A stretch of 64,000 nt of DNA from the NCBI GenBank assembly GCA_945957605.1, contig CAMFLR010000007.1, forward strand, positions 186,001-250,000, written 5' to 3'. The notes beneath the pieces are model-generated. The model was not told the origin of the DNA. It saw only the letters and a list, made by a program, of their open reading frames with translations, and ran no database searches. The translations under genes were made by a program, and so were the position numbers. Source of the DNA: an uncultured Isosphaeraceae bacterium (GTDB taxonomy: Bacteria > Planctomycetota > Planctomycetia > Isosphaerales > Isosphaeraceae). Shown one piece after another: positions 43,804 to 52,467 of this stretch (position 1 is its first letter; every line of letters begins with the position of its first letter).

Positions 43804-46800
43804 GTGAAGTTGAAACTCAACTACTGCGAGGGATTGGAATTGCTGCCTGCGGACGAACCTCCCACAGACCGGCCATCAGGCAATATTGCCATTGATTCGG
43901 CTTCGACGGCCGCAAGCGGATCTCCCGCGAAGAGCGATGACGCTCAGGGCGTCGCGTGCGATCTCGATCGAACTCAAGACGTCACGGTAGACGTGAAGCC
44001 TTCAGCCTCGTCCGTTCCCGACACTTTATCACTCCCCAATGCGTTCGGCCGTTACGAGGTGCGCCGATTGCTGGGTGTCGGCGGATTTGGGGCGGTTTAT
44101 CTTGGCCACGACACGCAGCTCGATCGACCGGTTGCGATCAAAGTTCTGCGTGATGAGGCTGATGTGCGGCTCGGCCAGGCGGAGCAACTCCTGCATGAAG
44201 CTCGCCGGCTGGCGCGGCTGAATAACCGCGGCATCGTCACCGTCCACGACGTTGGTCGGGACGACGGGCAAATCTATATCGTATCCGAATTTCTTGAAGG
44301 GCCGAGCCTCTCGCAGTGGCTCAAAGGAAACCGCGCGAGTTGGGACGAAGTAGTTCGAATCGTGGCCGCAGTGGCCGACGCCCTCGCGCATGCGCACGCC
44401 AGACTGATCGTCCACAGAGACATCAAACCTGCGAACATTATTTTGACGGCCGATCGCGGACCTGTTGTTGTCGACTTCGGACTGGGCCTTGATGAAACGC
44501 GAGCGGGCGGAGGTGAAATTGGTGTCGTGTGCGGCACGATGGCGTACATGGCGCCTGAGCAGTTCGCAGGAAAGGCACATCGAATCGATGGTCGCACCGA
44601 TATTTATAGTTTGGGTGTGATTCTTTATGAGATGATTTGCGGATTGAAGCCATTTCGCGGAGTGGATTCCCAGGAGCTCTTGCGGCAGGTGCGCGACGAC
44701 GAGCCCCAGCCGCCACGTCAAATTCGGCTCGATATCCCTCCTGAACTCGAAAAGGCTTGTTTGAAAGCTCTCGCGAAGGAGATGCGAGACCGTCAGACCA
44801 CCGCCGCGGATTTTGCCGAGGAACTGCGGCGAATTGGCCTTCCTAATTCGCCGCGCACCACACATCAGAACTCACCGTCGCCGATCGTTCCGAAGCCGCC
44901 CGCGCCAGCGGTCTATCCGGCTCCTCGGACTTCAGACGGCCCATCCAGTCGATCGACATCGCCAAGCTCCCTGCCTCGCCGTGAAGCCGAGCGGCGACAG
45001 GTAACAATGCTCATTTGTGGTTGTGAGCTGTTCCGATCGGAAGAGTTTCTTGAAGGACTCGACCCTGAGGATCAAGCCCAGGTCTTGCGGAAATTTCAGC
45101 AGGCGTGCGATCAGGCGCTGCAACCATTCGAGGGTACGGTGGTCCAGTGCAATGAGGATGGCCTGCTGGCCTGCTTTGGTTATCCCGTGGCGCGCGAGGA
45201 CGCTGCTCGACGTGCAGCCCGTGCAGGGCTTGCCATCCTTGATCAAATGAAGACGTTTAGCTCGACATTGCTCCGTGAACGCAAGTTTGAATTGAACGCG
45301 TGGGTTTGCCTTCACATCGGGCCGGCCGTTGTCGAATCAGACGAGAGCAGAGTTACGTTAGTCGGCGAAGCTCGAAACGTGGCGGCGCGACTCGAGGAGT
45401 TTGCCCAGCCGGAAAGAATCGTCGTCACTTCGACCACGCATCGCTTGATCCGAAATGTGCTCAATTGCACAGCTCTTGGCCTTCGTAAGATCAAGGGGAT
45501 GGCGCGGCCGGTCGAACTCTTTGTGATCGAGGGCATCGGCGAGACTCGCAGCCCTGTCGACGTCGAGGCGGCAGCGCTGACGCCGCTTACGGGCCGCGAT
45601 CAGGAGGTCAACCTTCTCAAGGAGCGCTGGGAGCAGGCACGCGAGGGAATGGGGCAGATCGTTCTACTGATCGGCGAAGCCGGCCTGGGCAAGTCGCGTC
45701 TTGTGTACACGATGAAGGAGCACGTGCTGGGGCAGATGATCGAAGGCGAGGTCGACGCTCCGGTCATTGAGTGGCGTTGCGGACCGCACTTTCAGAACAC
45801 CGCGCTCTATCCAGCGATCGATTTCTACGGTCGCGCTCTCTCGTTCGGACCAGAAGAACCGCCGCTCGCCCGATTCGACCGCATGATGCACCGGCTCGAG
45901 GAATACGGCCTGGATCAGCCGGAAAACGTGCCGCTTTGGGCACCGTTGATGTCTCTGCCGATTCCGGAAGGCTATCCAAAACCCTCGCTATCGCCGATCC
46001 GGCAAAAAGAGGAAACGTTTCGGTTTATGATGGAGTGGTTGCGCACCCGCGCTGCGCGCAAGCCAATTCTTTTCGTGATCGAAGACTTGCACTGGGTCGA
46101 TGCGTCGACTCTCGAATTTCTCAGCCAATTTGTGGCAGAAGGGCTGCACGAGTCGATCCTGACGTTGCTGACATTCCGCCCAGAATTTCAGACCCCCTGG
46201 CCAGCGCTTGCGCATCAAACTAGCCTGGCGCTCACGCGGCTTTCACGCCGCCAGTCCGGCGAGTTGATTCAACAGAAGCTGGGCCGTAATGCGCCGCCAG
46301 AGCTAATCGACGAGATTTATAACAGGGCAGGGGGCGTGCCGCTCTTTGTCGAAGAGTTCTCGCGGATGCTGCAGGAAGCGGGCCTTTCCGACTCGTCTCA
46401 AATGGGTGGCAGCAAAAGTAGCAGTAGCAGTCCGCGGAAACTTGCTTCGCTTTCACGCGAAATTCCGAGCACGCTTCAGGACCTCGTGATGGCTCGCCTC
46501 GATCGGATGGAGGGTGAGCGCGATCTTGCACAACTTGCCGCCACGCTGGGGCGTGAGTTCAATTACGACGTTCTCGCGGCTGTTGCCGGTCTTGATGAAT
46601 CAACGCTTCGCGCCGACCTGACGAGGCTCGTCCAGGCCGATATCCTTCATCCCAAGGGCAAGCCGCCACGGTGTACTTATTTATTCAAGCATGCTTTGCT
46701 TGAGGACGCTCTTTACAGCACGATGATCAAGGTCAAGCGGCAGCAGTTTCACAAACGCATCGGCGAGGTGCTGGAAACGCGGTTCCCGCAGACGACACAG

Positions 46801-48132
46801 ACGCAACCGGAGCTAGTTGCCCATCACTTCACGCTCGCGGAGCAAACAGATAAGGCGGTTGGATACTGGTTGAAGGCGGGGTTGCGATCCCGAGCAAGAT
46901 CGGCGGAATTCGAGGCGATCGAGCAATTGACGCAAGGTCTAGACTTGCTCAAGAAGCTTGCCGAATCTCCCGAGCGAGATGGGACGGAGCTCGAATTGCT
47001 GAGCTCGCTCGGCACGGCTTACATCACCGCGCGAGGTTACGCGGCACCCGAGATCGGTCCAACCTTCGCGCGAGCGAGCGACCTCTGTAGAAGGCTCGGC
47101 GCAACCTCCGCGCTCGTGGGGATGACGTGGGGCACGTGGGTCTGGCATCTTGTTCGCGGCGATCTGAGAGAATGCGTTCCCCTTGCAAGCGACGCTCTGG
47201 CCTGGGCTCGAACGACCGAGGACACCGGGATCCGCCGCGAGTTGCTTCGGATGCCGTCGGTGACAGAACTCTATCGTGGCGAGTTCGCGCCCTCCCGCGC
47301 GCATTCTGAAGAGGCACTTGCGCTCGGTGAAAATCGGGAGCAATGCAGTTACTGGTCCAACTTCACCGGCGAAGATTCTACGATCACTCACCGCTGCTAT
47401 TTCTTCCTCGCCCTTTGGAACCTGGGCCAGGTGGATCAGGCCGTGAGATTGTCCGAGGAGACGATCGAACTCGCACGGACGATCAAGTTTTCGTTCAGCG
47501 TGGCGCATGCGCTGCACCACGCGTGCTGGCTCTACATCAATGCACGGCTCGGGAGCCATCTGAGTGCCGCGGCCGAAGCTCAGCTCGCGATTTCGGCCGA
47601 GCAGGGTTACGGCCTTTGGCACGCCACGGGAACGTTTTACAAGGGGGCAGGTTTGCTGCTGCAGGGCAAGCCGCAAGCAGCAATTCCTCTGATGCTCAAG
47701 GGTATCCAGGCGTTCCTCGCCACCGGGGCCGAACTTACGCTTACGTATCAATACGGAACTCTTGCAGAAGCTTACATGCGAGCCCATCAATATGCCGATG
47801 CCCAAAATGCCTTGAACGAAGCCCTCGCATTTGCGGAGAAAAACGACGAACACTGCCACGAAGCTGAGTTGCACCGTCAGCAAGGGGAACTTATCGTTTC
47901 CGAACGCCCCGCTGATGCGGAAGCATGTTTTCGTCGGGCGATCGAGCTCGCTCAGAGGCAACAAAGCTGTGCATGGGAACTACGGGCAACGCTAAGCCTC
48001 GCGAAGCTTTGTCGTAAACAAGGCCGCGGAATCGAAGCACAAGTGATGCTCGCCGATGTGCTGGCCCGCACGGTTATGGACAGCGCAACGCCCGACCTCA
48101 TCGAAGCCACAGCTCTGCTGAATGCTGAATAG
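43804..48132 (+). CDS. Ser/Thr kinase / class III cyclase-like / ATPase / TPR fusion protein
   Basis: A 1442-residue cytoplasmic protein with no membrane segment. Kinase domain at about 80-345: VGGFGAVYLG, VAIKVLRD, HRDIKPANIIL near 205, VVDFGLGL near 224. A Pro/Ser-rich linker leads to a class III nucleotidyl cyclase homology domain (about 398-575): RRQVTMLICGCELF, NEDGLLACFGYPVAREDAAR. The first metal-binding aspartate, usually in LFCDLVG, is absent, so activity is doubtful. Next is a STAND-type AAA ATPase starting LTGRDQEVNLLKERW with Walker A GEAGLGKS near 625 and IEDLHWVDASTLEFL. The last 430 residues are TPR-like. The order matches proteins called TOMM-system kinase/cyclase fusions; no TOMM precursor or modification genes are seen nearby. 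The start is GTG with a weak ribosome binding site. Confidence 0.9.
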   Translation: MKLKLNYCEGLELLPADEPPTDRPSGNIAIDSASTAASGSPAKSDDAQGVACDLDRTQDVTVDVKPSASSVPDTLSLPNAFGRYEVRRLLGVGGFGAVYLGHDTQLDRPVAIKVLRDEADVRLGQAEQLLHEARRLARLNNRGIVTVHDVGRDDGQIYIVSEFLEGPSLSQWLKGNRASWDEVVRIVAAVADALAHAHARLIVHRDIKPANIILTADRGPVVVDFGLGLDETRAGGGEIGVVCGTMAYMAPEQFAGKAHRIDGRTDIYSLGVILYEMICGLKPFRGVDSQELLRQVRDDEPQPPRQIRLDIPPELEKACLKALAKEMRDRQTTAADFAEELRRIGLPNSPRTTHQNSPSPIVPKPPAPAVYPAPRTSDGPSSRSTSPSSLPRREAERRQVTMLICGCELFRSEEFLEGLDPEDQAQVLRKFQQACDQALQPFEGTVVQCNEDGLLACFGYPVAREDAARRAARAGLAILDQMKTFSSTLLRERKFELNAWVCLHIGPAVVESDESRVTLVGEARNVAARLEEFAQPERIVVTSTTHRLIRNVLNCTALGLRKIKGMARPVELFVIEGIGETRSPVDVEAAALTPLTGRDQEVNLLKERWEQAREGMGQIVLLIGEAGLGKSRLVYTMKEHVLGQMIEGEVDAPVIEWRCGPHFQNTALYPAIDFYGRALSFGPEEPPLARFDRMMHRLEEYGLDQPENVPLWAPLMSLPIPEGYPKPSLSPIRQKEETFRFMMEWLRTRAARKPILFVIEDLHWVDASTLEFLSQFVAEGLHESILTLLTFRPEFQTPWPALAHQTSLALTRLSRRQSGELIQQKLGRNAPPELIDEIYNRAGGVPLFVEEFSRMLQEAGLSDSSQMGGSKSSSSSPRKLASLSREIPSTLQDLVMARLDRMEGERDLAQLAATLGREFNYDVLAAVAGLDESTLRADLTRLVQADILHPKGKPPRCTYLFKHALLEDALYSTMIKVKRQQFHKRIGEVLETRFPQTTQTQPELVAHHFTLAEQTDKAVGYWLKAGLRSRARSAEFEAIEQLTQGLDLLKKLAESPERDGTELELLSSLGTAYITARGYAAPEIGPTFARASDLCRRLGATSALVGMTWGTWVWHLVRGDLRECVPLASDALAWARTTEDTGIRRELLRMPSVTELYRGEFAPSRAHSEEALALGENREQCSYWSNFTGEDSTITHRCYFFLALWNLGQVDQAVRLSEETIELARTIKFSFSVAHALHHACWLYINARLGSHLSAAAEAQLAISAEQGYGLWHATGTFYKGAGLLLQGKPQAAIPLMLKGIQAFLATGAELTLTYQYGTLAEAYMRAHQYADAQNALNEALAFAEKNDEHCHEAELHRQQGELIVSERPADAEACFRRAIELAQRQQSCAWELRATLSLAKLCRKQGRGIEAQVMLADVLARTVMDSATPDLIEATALLNAE

Positions 48133-48166
48133 AAGTTGAAGTATCCCCGATCGCCATACCAAGCGG

Positions 48167-51100
48167 TCACTTCGAAATCTGGCCGCGCGCCTGAAGACGT
48201 CGTGACACAGGAAAGGCGTCCCAAAGGCGGACGGTGGAGTCGCCGCCACCCGAGACCAAGCTAGTCCCGTCGGGACTAAATGCCAACGAGTAGACATAGT
48301 TAGTGTGGCCCTGCAGTCGGGCGAGCTCGGCACCGTTGACGAGATCCCAGATACGGATGACACGGTCGCGACCGGCCGAAACAATTCGATTGCCATCGGG
48401 ATGGAACACCGCGGCGAACACCTCGTCGGTATGTCCTCGGAGGACGCGAACACATTCGCCTGTGGTGGCGTCCCAAAGCCGTACGGTGCTGTCATTGCCT
48501 GCCGAGACGAGACTCGCGCCGTCGGCGCTAAAGGCGACTCGATTCACTCGTTCATGATGTCCACTCAGCCGTATTTGTGTTTTGCCCGTTGCCGCGTCGA
48601 GGATGAACACATCGGAGCTATTGTCCACCACCGCCAGGCGGCGACCGTCCGGGCTGTACTGCAAGGCCCGTGCTGAATCACTCGGGAGAGTCCACGCGTC
48701 GAGCTCGCGTCCATCGGGGAGGGTCCAGAAACGCAGTTTATTCCCAGTGGGGCAGGCCACGCGGCTGCCGTCCGGTGATATGGCGATCTCATGGGGACAA
48801 TCCGCCAGACCCAGCCAAACGCCGGGAAGAACGGCCGTCGCCTTGCCGGTCTCAACGTTCCATATGCGAACAGTTCGATCGCCACTTCGCGATATCAGCC
48901 AGCGATTGTCGGGACTGAAGACCAGGCTGGCGATGTAATGCTCGTGGCCACGCAAGACTGCGCGAGTCTGGCCGGTCGAGGCATCTCGAAGGCGGATTTC
49001 GTGATTCCAGTCACCACTGGCGATGGTATGTCCGTCGGGGCTGTAGACTACCGGGTAGACACTCGCAGTGTGATCGCGCAACGCGTGCGGATCGCCAAGA
49101 CCCGGTCCGTCCCATACGCGGGCGTCCCAATTTTTACCGGAAGTATCGCGAGAGACCGACGCCACGCGATGGCCATCCGGGCTGAACGCCAGGCGATGCA
49201 CGGGGGCCGTATGACCATGCAGCACGGCAATGGCTTGACCTCCCGCAGCATTCCAGTAGCGAATCGTGCCGTCAGTTCCACCGGATGCGATCCAGCTGCC
49301 ATCCGGGCTATAGGCGACGGTATTCACCGGACCGACGTGGCCGTAGCGCTCGTCAATGACCTTTCCGCTTGCGAGGTCCCACTGGCGAAAGGTCTGGTCG
49401 ACCGAGCATGACAGCACGACCCGGCCGTCCGGTCGAAACGCGACCGAACTAATGAGATCTGTATGTCCCGCAAACGTTTGCAGAGGCTTGCCCCCGGCCG
49501 TGCCCCAAATGCGCACGTGGCGGTCATCGTTGCCGGTTACGAGACGCCGGCCATCGGGGCTGAACGCGACGCATCGGAACTCTTCGTTTACGGGGTCGAA
49601 CCTCGCAATCTGTTTGCCGTCGGCAAGGTCGAACACCGCGAATTCCTTGCTTCCGCGTTTTGTAATCCATGCGCAAGCCAGACGCGTGCCTGATGGGTCG
49701 AACGCCCAGGCGTGTATGTAGGTTGCACCGGGAAGCGTGATCTGCTGTCGGACATTGCCGTCTTCGCCCAGAACACGCAAAAATCCGGACTGATAATCGA
49801 CGACGAGCACGAGGCGGCCTTCGAGCGTCGTTGTCACGTTCAAGTCACGCGGGACATCGGAAGTGATCGGTGCACTCGGCGCGCCGTTGGCTGCGTTCCA
49901 GAGACGAACGCCCTGATCTGTAATCGAGGCGAAGCGATTACCGGCGGGGCATGGCACCAGAATCCTGCCCGCATCGCGGAGCACTGCCACGCTGTCGTCG
50001 AGCCGGGCGGAGGCATAATGCCACTCCCATCCGCGACGAGTGAAAGGAACCGCTTCCAGTTGGTCGGCCGCCTCACGAATATTGTGGTTTTCTAAAGCCG
50101 CGAGAGCCGCTGCTAAACGCGCCTGGTAGGCTTCGCGCAAGGCCTCACGCTGGGCCAATCCGGCCTCGCGGGCGCTGTTGTCTGCCAGACCTCGTAAGCG
50201 AGACTCGCGCAACGCAGTCAAACCCGTTGCTACCATCCCCGACGTCAACACGGCAACGACAACAGCGGCCGCAACGACAAGCGCCAGATGCCGTCGTACG
50301 AACTTCGCCGATCGATCGAGCGCCGACGGTGGTCGTGCGCGAATCGGTTCGCCAACCAGGAAGCGGTGGAGGTCCTCCGCGAGGCCGCTGGCGCTGGCGT
50401 AACGGCCGGCCGGAGTCTTCGCCAGGCACTTCAGGCAAATCGTTTCCAGGTCGCGAGGGATCCCGGCGCGATGGACACGCGTTGGTCTGGGATCGTCGTG
50501 CAAAACGCGGACGAGCACATCCAGCGGGGTGTCACCCGTGAAGAGCGGTTGGCCTGTCAGCAGCTCGTACAGAATGACACCCAAAGCGTACACATCGCAA
50601 GCCGGGCCGACAGGGTGCCTGCTCCCCGGCGAGGACCGGCTGAGTTGCTCGGGTGCCATGTACCGCGGCGTCCCGAGAACCTGACCGGATTCGGTTGTAG
50701 GCATTTCGGCGCCGGCATGTTCCTCGAAATTCTTCGCGAGTCCGAAATCCGCAATCTTCGGAGCGCCATCGACGGTCAGCAGCACATTGGCCGGCTTCAG
50801 ATCGCGGTGGACAACCCCGCGTTCGTGCGCGAACTGAACGGCCCGCGCAAGTCGCTCGCAGAGTTCAGCGGCCTGACGCGCTGGCATGGTTGTGCCATCG
50901 AGCTGCGCGGCCAGAGTTCCGCCCTCGACAAACTCCTGAGAGAAGTACGGCAGGCCTTCTGCCTCGCCGGTCTCAAAAATCTGCACGATATTGGGATGCT
51001 GGAGTCTGCCCACCGCTAGAGCTTCAGCGCGAAAGCGGTCCAGGCTCTTGGCTGTGGCGAAGGCGCCGCCAAGGATCATTTTTAGGGCAACGATCCGGTT

Positions 51101-51448
51101 CAGGCCGACCTGCCGGGCCCGATAAACGACGCCCATCCCGCCGCGTCCAAGTTCGCCGAGAATCTCGTAACCCGGCACGCTTGGCAGATGACGAGGGCCA
51201 CCGGTGGTGATGTCACGATCATCACAGATTTGGACAAGTGATTCGGCCACCGTTTTCAGTCGGTGCAACATTTCCGGCTCGAGCGCGGGGCCAGCCGTTG
51301 CGATCGGCTCCGATACGGTCAAGGCTTCCATCGCCTCGCGACACGGAACGCATCGAACCAGATGTTCGTCGAGCATTTCCTCTTCGGCGACCGTCAGTTC
51401 GTCGGCGAGGAGTCGCCGAAGGTGATTGACTGACGGACATGGGCTCAT
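48167..51448 (-). CDS. Zinc-finger Ser/Thr protein kinase with TM segment and WD40 propellers
   Basis: A 1093-residue protein. Residues 1-45 contain a zinc-finger-like segment with DEHLVRCVPCREAMEAL, the His-x3-Cys-x2-Cys pattern of zf-HC2 anti-sigma factor domains. The kinase domain (about 85-370) has GRGGMGVVYRA, VALKMIL, HRDLKPANVLL and IADFGLA. A transmembrane helix (LVVAAAVVVAVLTSGMVAT) lies near 395-415, then a coiled coil. About 480-1090 hold 14 WD40 repeats by my count (FSPDGRRLVTG, IWDLVNG), enough for two seven-bladed propellers. ATG 51448 overlaps the stop of the ECF sigma factor gene (ATGA), so translation is coupled. The zinc finger is what an anti-sigma factor would use to hold the sigma factor, so this kinase may itself be the regulator. 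Confidence 0.92.
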   Translation of the reverse strand: MSPCPSVNHLRRLLADELTVAEEEMLDEHLVRCVPCREAMEALTVSEPIATAGPALEPEMLHRLKTVAESLVQICDDRDITTGGPRHLPSVPGYEILGELGRGGMGVVYRARQVGLNRIVALKMILGGAFATAKSLDRFRAEALAVGRLQHPNIVQIFETGEAEGLPYFSQEFVEGGTLAAQLDGTTMPARQAAELCERLARAVQFAHERGVVHRDLKPANVLLTVDGAPKIADFGLAKNFEEHAGAEMPTTESGQVLGTPRYMAPEQLSRSSPGSRHPVGPACDVYALGVILYELLTGQPLFTGDTPLDVLVRVLHDDPRPTRVHRAGIPRDLETICLKCLAKTPAGRYASASGLAEDLHRFLVGEPIRARPPSALDRSAKFVRRHLALVVAAAVVVAVLTSGMVATGLTALRESRLRGLADNSAREAGLAQREALREAYQARLAAALAALENHNIREAADQLEAVPFTRRGWEWHYASARLDDSVAVLRDAGRILVPCPAGNRFASITDQGVRLWNAANGAPSAPITSDVPRDLNVTTTLEGRLVLVVDYQSGFLRVLGEDGNVRQQITLPGATYIHAWAFDPSGTRLACAWITKRGSKEFAVFDLADGKQIARFDPVNEEFRCVAFSPDGRRLVTGNDDRHVRIWGTAGGKPLQTFAGHTDLISSVAFRPDGRVVLSCSVDQTFRQWDLASGKVIDERYGHVGPVNTVAYSPDGSWIASGGTDGTIRYWNAAGGQAIAVLHGHTAPVHRLAFSPDGHRVASVSRDTSGKNWDARVWDGPGLGDPHALRDHTASVYPVVYSPDGHTIASGDWNHEIRLRDASTGQTRAVLRGHEHYIASLVFSPDNRWLISRSGDRTVRIWNVETGKATAVLPGVWLGLADCPHEIAISPDGSRVACPTGNKLRFWTLPDGRELDAWTLPSDSARALQYSPDGRRLAVVDNSSDVFILDAATGKTQIRLSGHHERVNRVAFSADGASLVSAGNDSTVRLWDATTGECVRVLRGHTDEVFAAVFHPDGNRIVSAGRDRVIRIWDLVNGAELARLQGHTNYVYSLAFSPDGTSLVSGGGDSTVRLWDAFPVSRRLQARGQISK

Positions 51449-52092
51449 AGCGAGGCTCCGAGGCACGGCGGCAGCGCTGCGCCGACCGGCGCGGTGCCTT
51501 GCTCCAGCCGCGCAACCTCGTCTCGCAAAAATTGAAGCACCCGACTCTTCGCCTTGAAGACCGCCGTCAGGCGCATTCCTAGCCTCTCGGCAACGGCATC
51601 TCCCGATAGCCCCTCATTGGCGGTCAACCGAAAGGCTTCCCACGTTTGCGGATCGACACGCAGCCGGACGCGGGCGACTGCCTCGCTCATGATTTCCTGA
51701 TCGAATTGCTCGTCGAGCCGGGCCAGCAGGTCCGCGCGGGCTGGGGCACTCTTGAGGACATCGAGTACGCCTGTATCGCCGCTCGCACGGACGCGCCTGG
51801 TCTGTTCGGCGAAGAAATCGCTGCACGCGTGTTCGGTGAGAGTGCGCAACCAGCCGCGGAAGCTGCGCGAAGGATCATAAGCGAAGTTTCGCAGCTTCCG
51901 AGCCAGGCATAGTAGCACTTCCTGCGTCACGTCCTCGGCGTCGGCTTCCTGAAGTTGCCATTGTCTGCACCAGGCATACATCATCGGGCCGTATTGCTGC
52001 ACAAACCGGTCCCACGCAGCCTGGTCGCCATGACCCAGACTTAGCCGGCCGAGCAAGGTTTCACTCGTGAGTGGGGAAGAGTCAAACGGCAT
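51445..52092 (-). CDS. ECF RNA polymerase sigma factor (kinase-associated type)
   Basis: A 215-residue ECF sigma factor. Region 2 is recognisable as HGDQAAWDRFVQQYGPMMYA with EADAEDVTQEVLLCLARKLR and FRGWLRTLTEHACSDFF. Region 4 is TWEAFRLTANEGLSGDAVAE followed by RLGMRLTAVFKAKSRVLQFL. It differs clearly from the factor at 27138-27761, so the pairs are not a recent duplication. The open frame starts at TTG 52098, but ATG 52092 is the first ATG. The stop overlaps the start of the zinc-finger kinase (ATGA). This kind of sigma factor with a dedicated kinase instead of a soluble anti-sigma factor is known from Planctomycetes. No promoter motif that it might recognise could be identified. Confidence 0.93.
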   Translation of the reverse strand: MPFDSSPLTSETLLGRLSLGHGDQAAWDRFVQQYGPMMYAWCRQWQLQEADAEDVTQEVLLCLARKLRNFAYDPSRSFRGWLRTLTEHACSDFFAEQTRRVRASGDTGVLDVLKSAPARADLLARLDEQFDQEIMSEAVARVRLRVDPQTWEAFRLTANEGLSGDAVAERLGMRLTAVFKAKSRVLQFLRDEVARLEQGTAPVGAALPPCLGASL

Positions 52093-52098
52093 GGGCAA

Positions 52099-52467
52099 CT
52101 ACCATCAGTGATCGATTCGGCCCCATTATCGAGCCCGCGGACGCGATCCCGCAAGGCGAGACACTGCAAGCACGCATCACAAGGATAGAATGATGATCAA
52201 AAGCGACCTATTTCGATTCTTGTGAAATTACCGTCGTCGCCGCACAACGCTGTGTTTCTTTTGGGCACTCTGGCGACGCCCAAAAAAAATCTGTCGATGC
52301 GAGTCAGGTTTTTCATCGGCTGGGGGTAAGAGGGGTAATCCGCTCCCTGGGGAGCAGGATGGCACGAATGAGGGAGGCAACGCAAGCCTCCCAGCAACTC
52401 CTCCGATTGGGACGCGACGACGGGGAAGGGCCCCTCTGCGCGCCTCGTTCACCACCAAGGTGCTTCC
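52099..52467. other. Divergent intergenic region between ECF operon and NHL giant
   Basis: 369 bases with no supported gene. Short frames on both strands lack any resemblance. Promoters for the leftward sigma/kinase operon and for the rightward NHL gene must lie here. AAGGTG at about 52459 serves as ribosome binding site for the NHL gene. Confidence 0.45.

Noticed and set aside
46939-47964. 341-codon frame opposite the kinase/cyclase gene
   Set aside because: No recognisable domain; the rightward TPR reading is continuous and well supported.
43804-48132. A TOMM (thiazole/oxazole-modified microcin) biosynthetic locus
   Set aside because: Only the kinase/cyclase fusion resembles TOMM-linked proteins. 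I see no cyclodehydratase, dehydrogenase or precursor peptide nearby.
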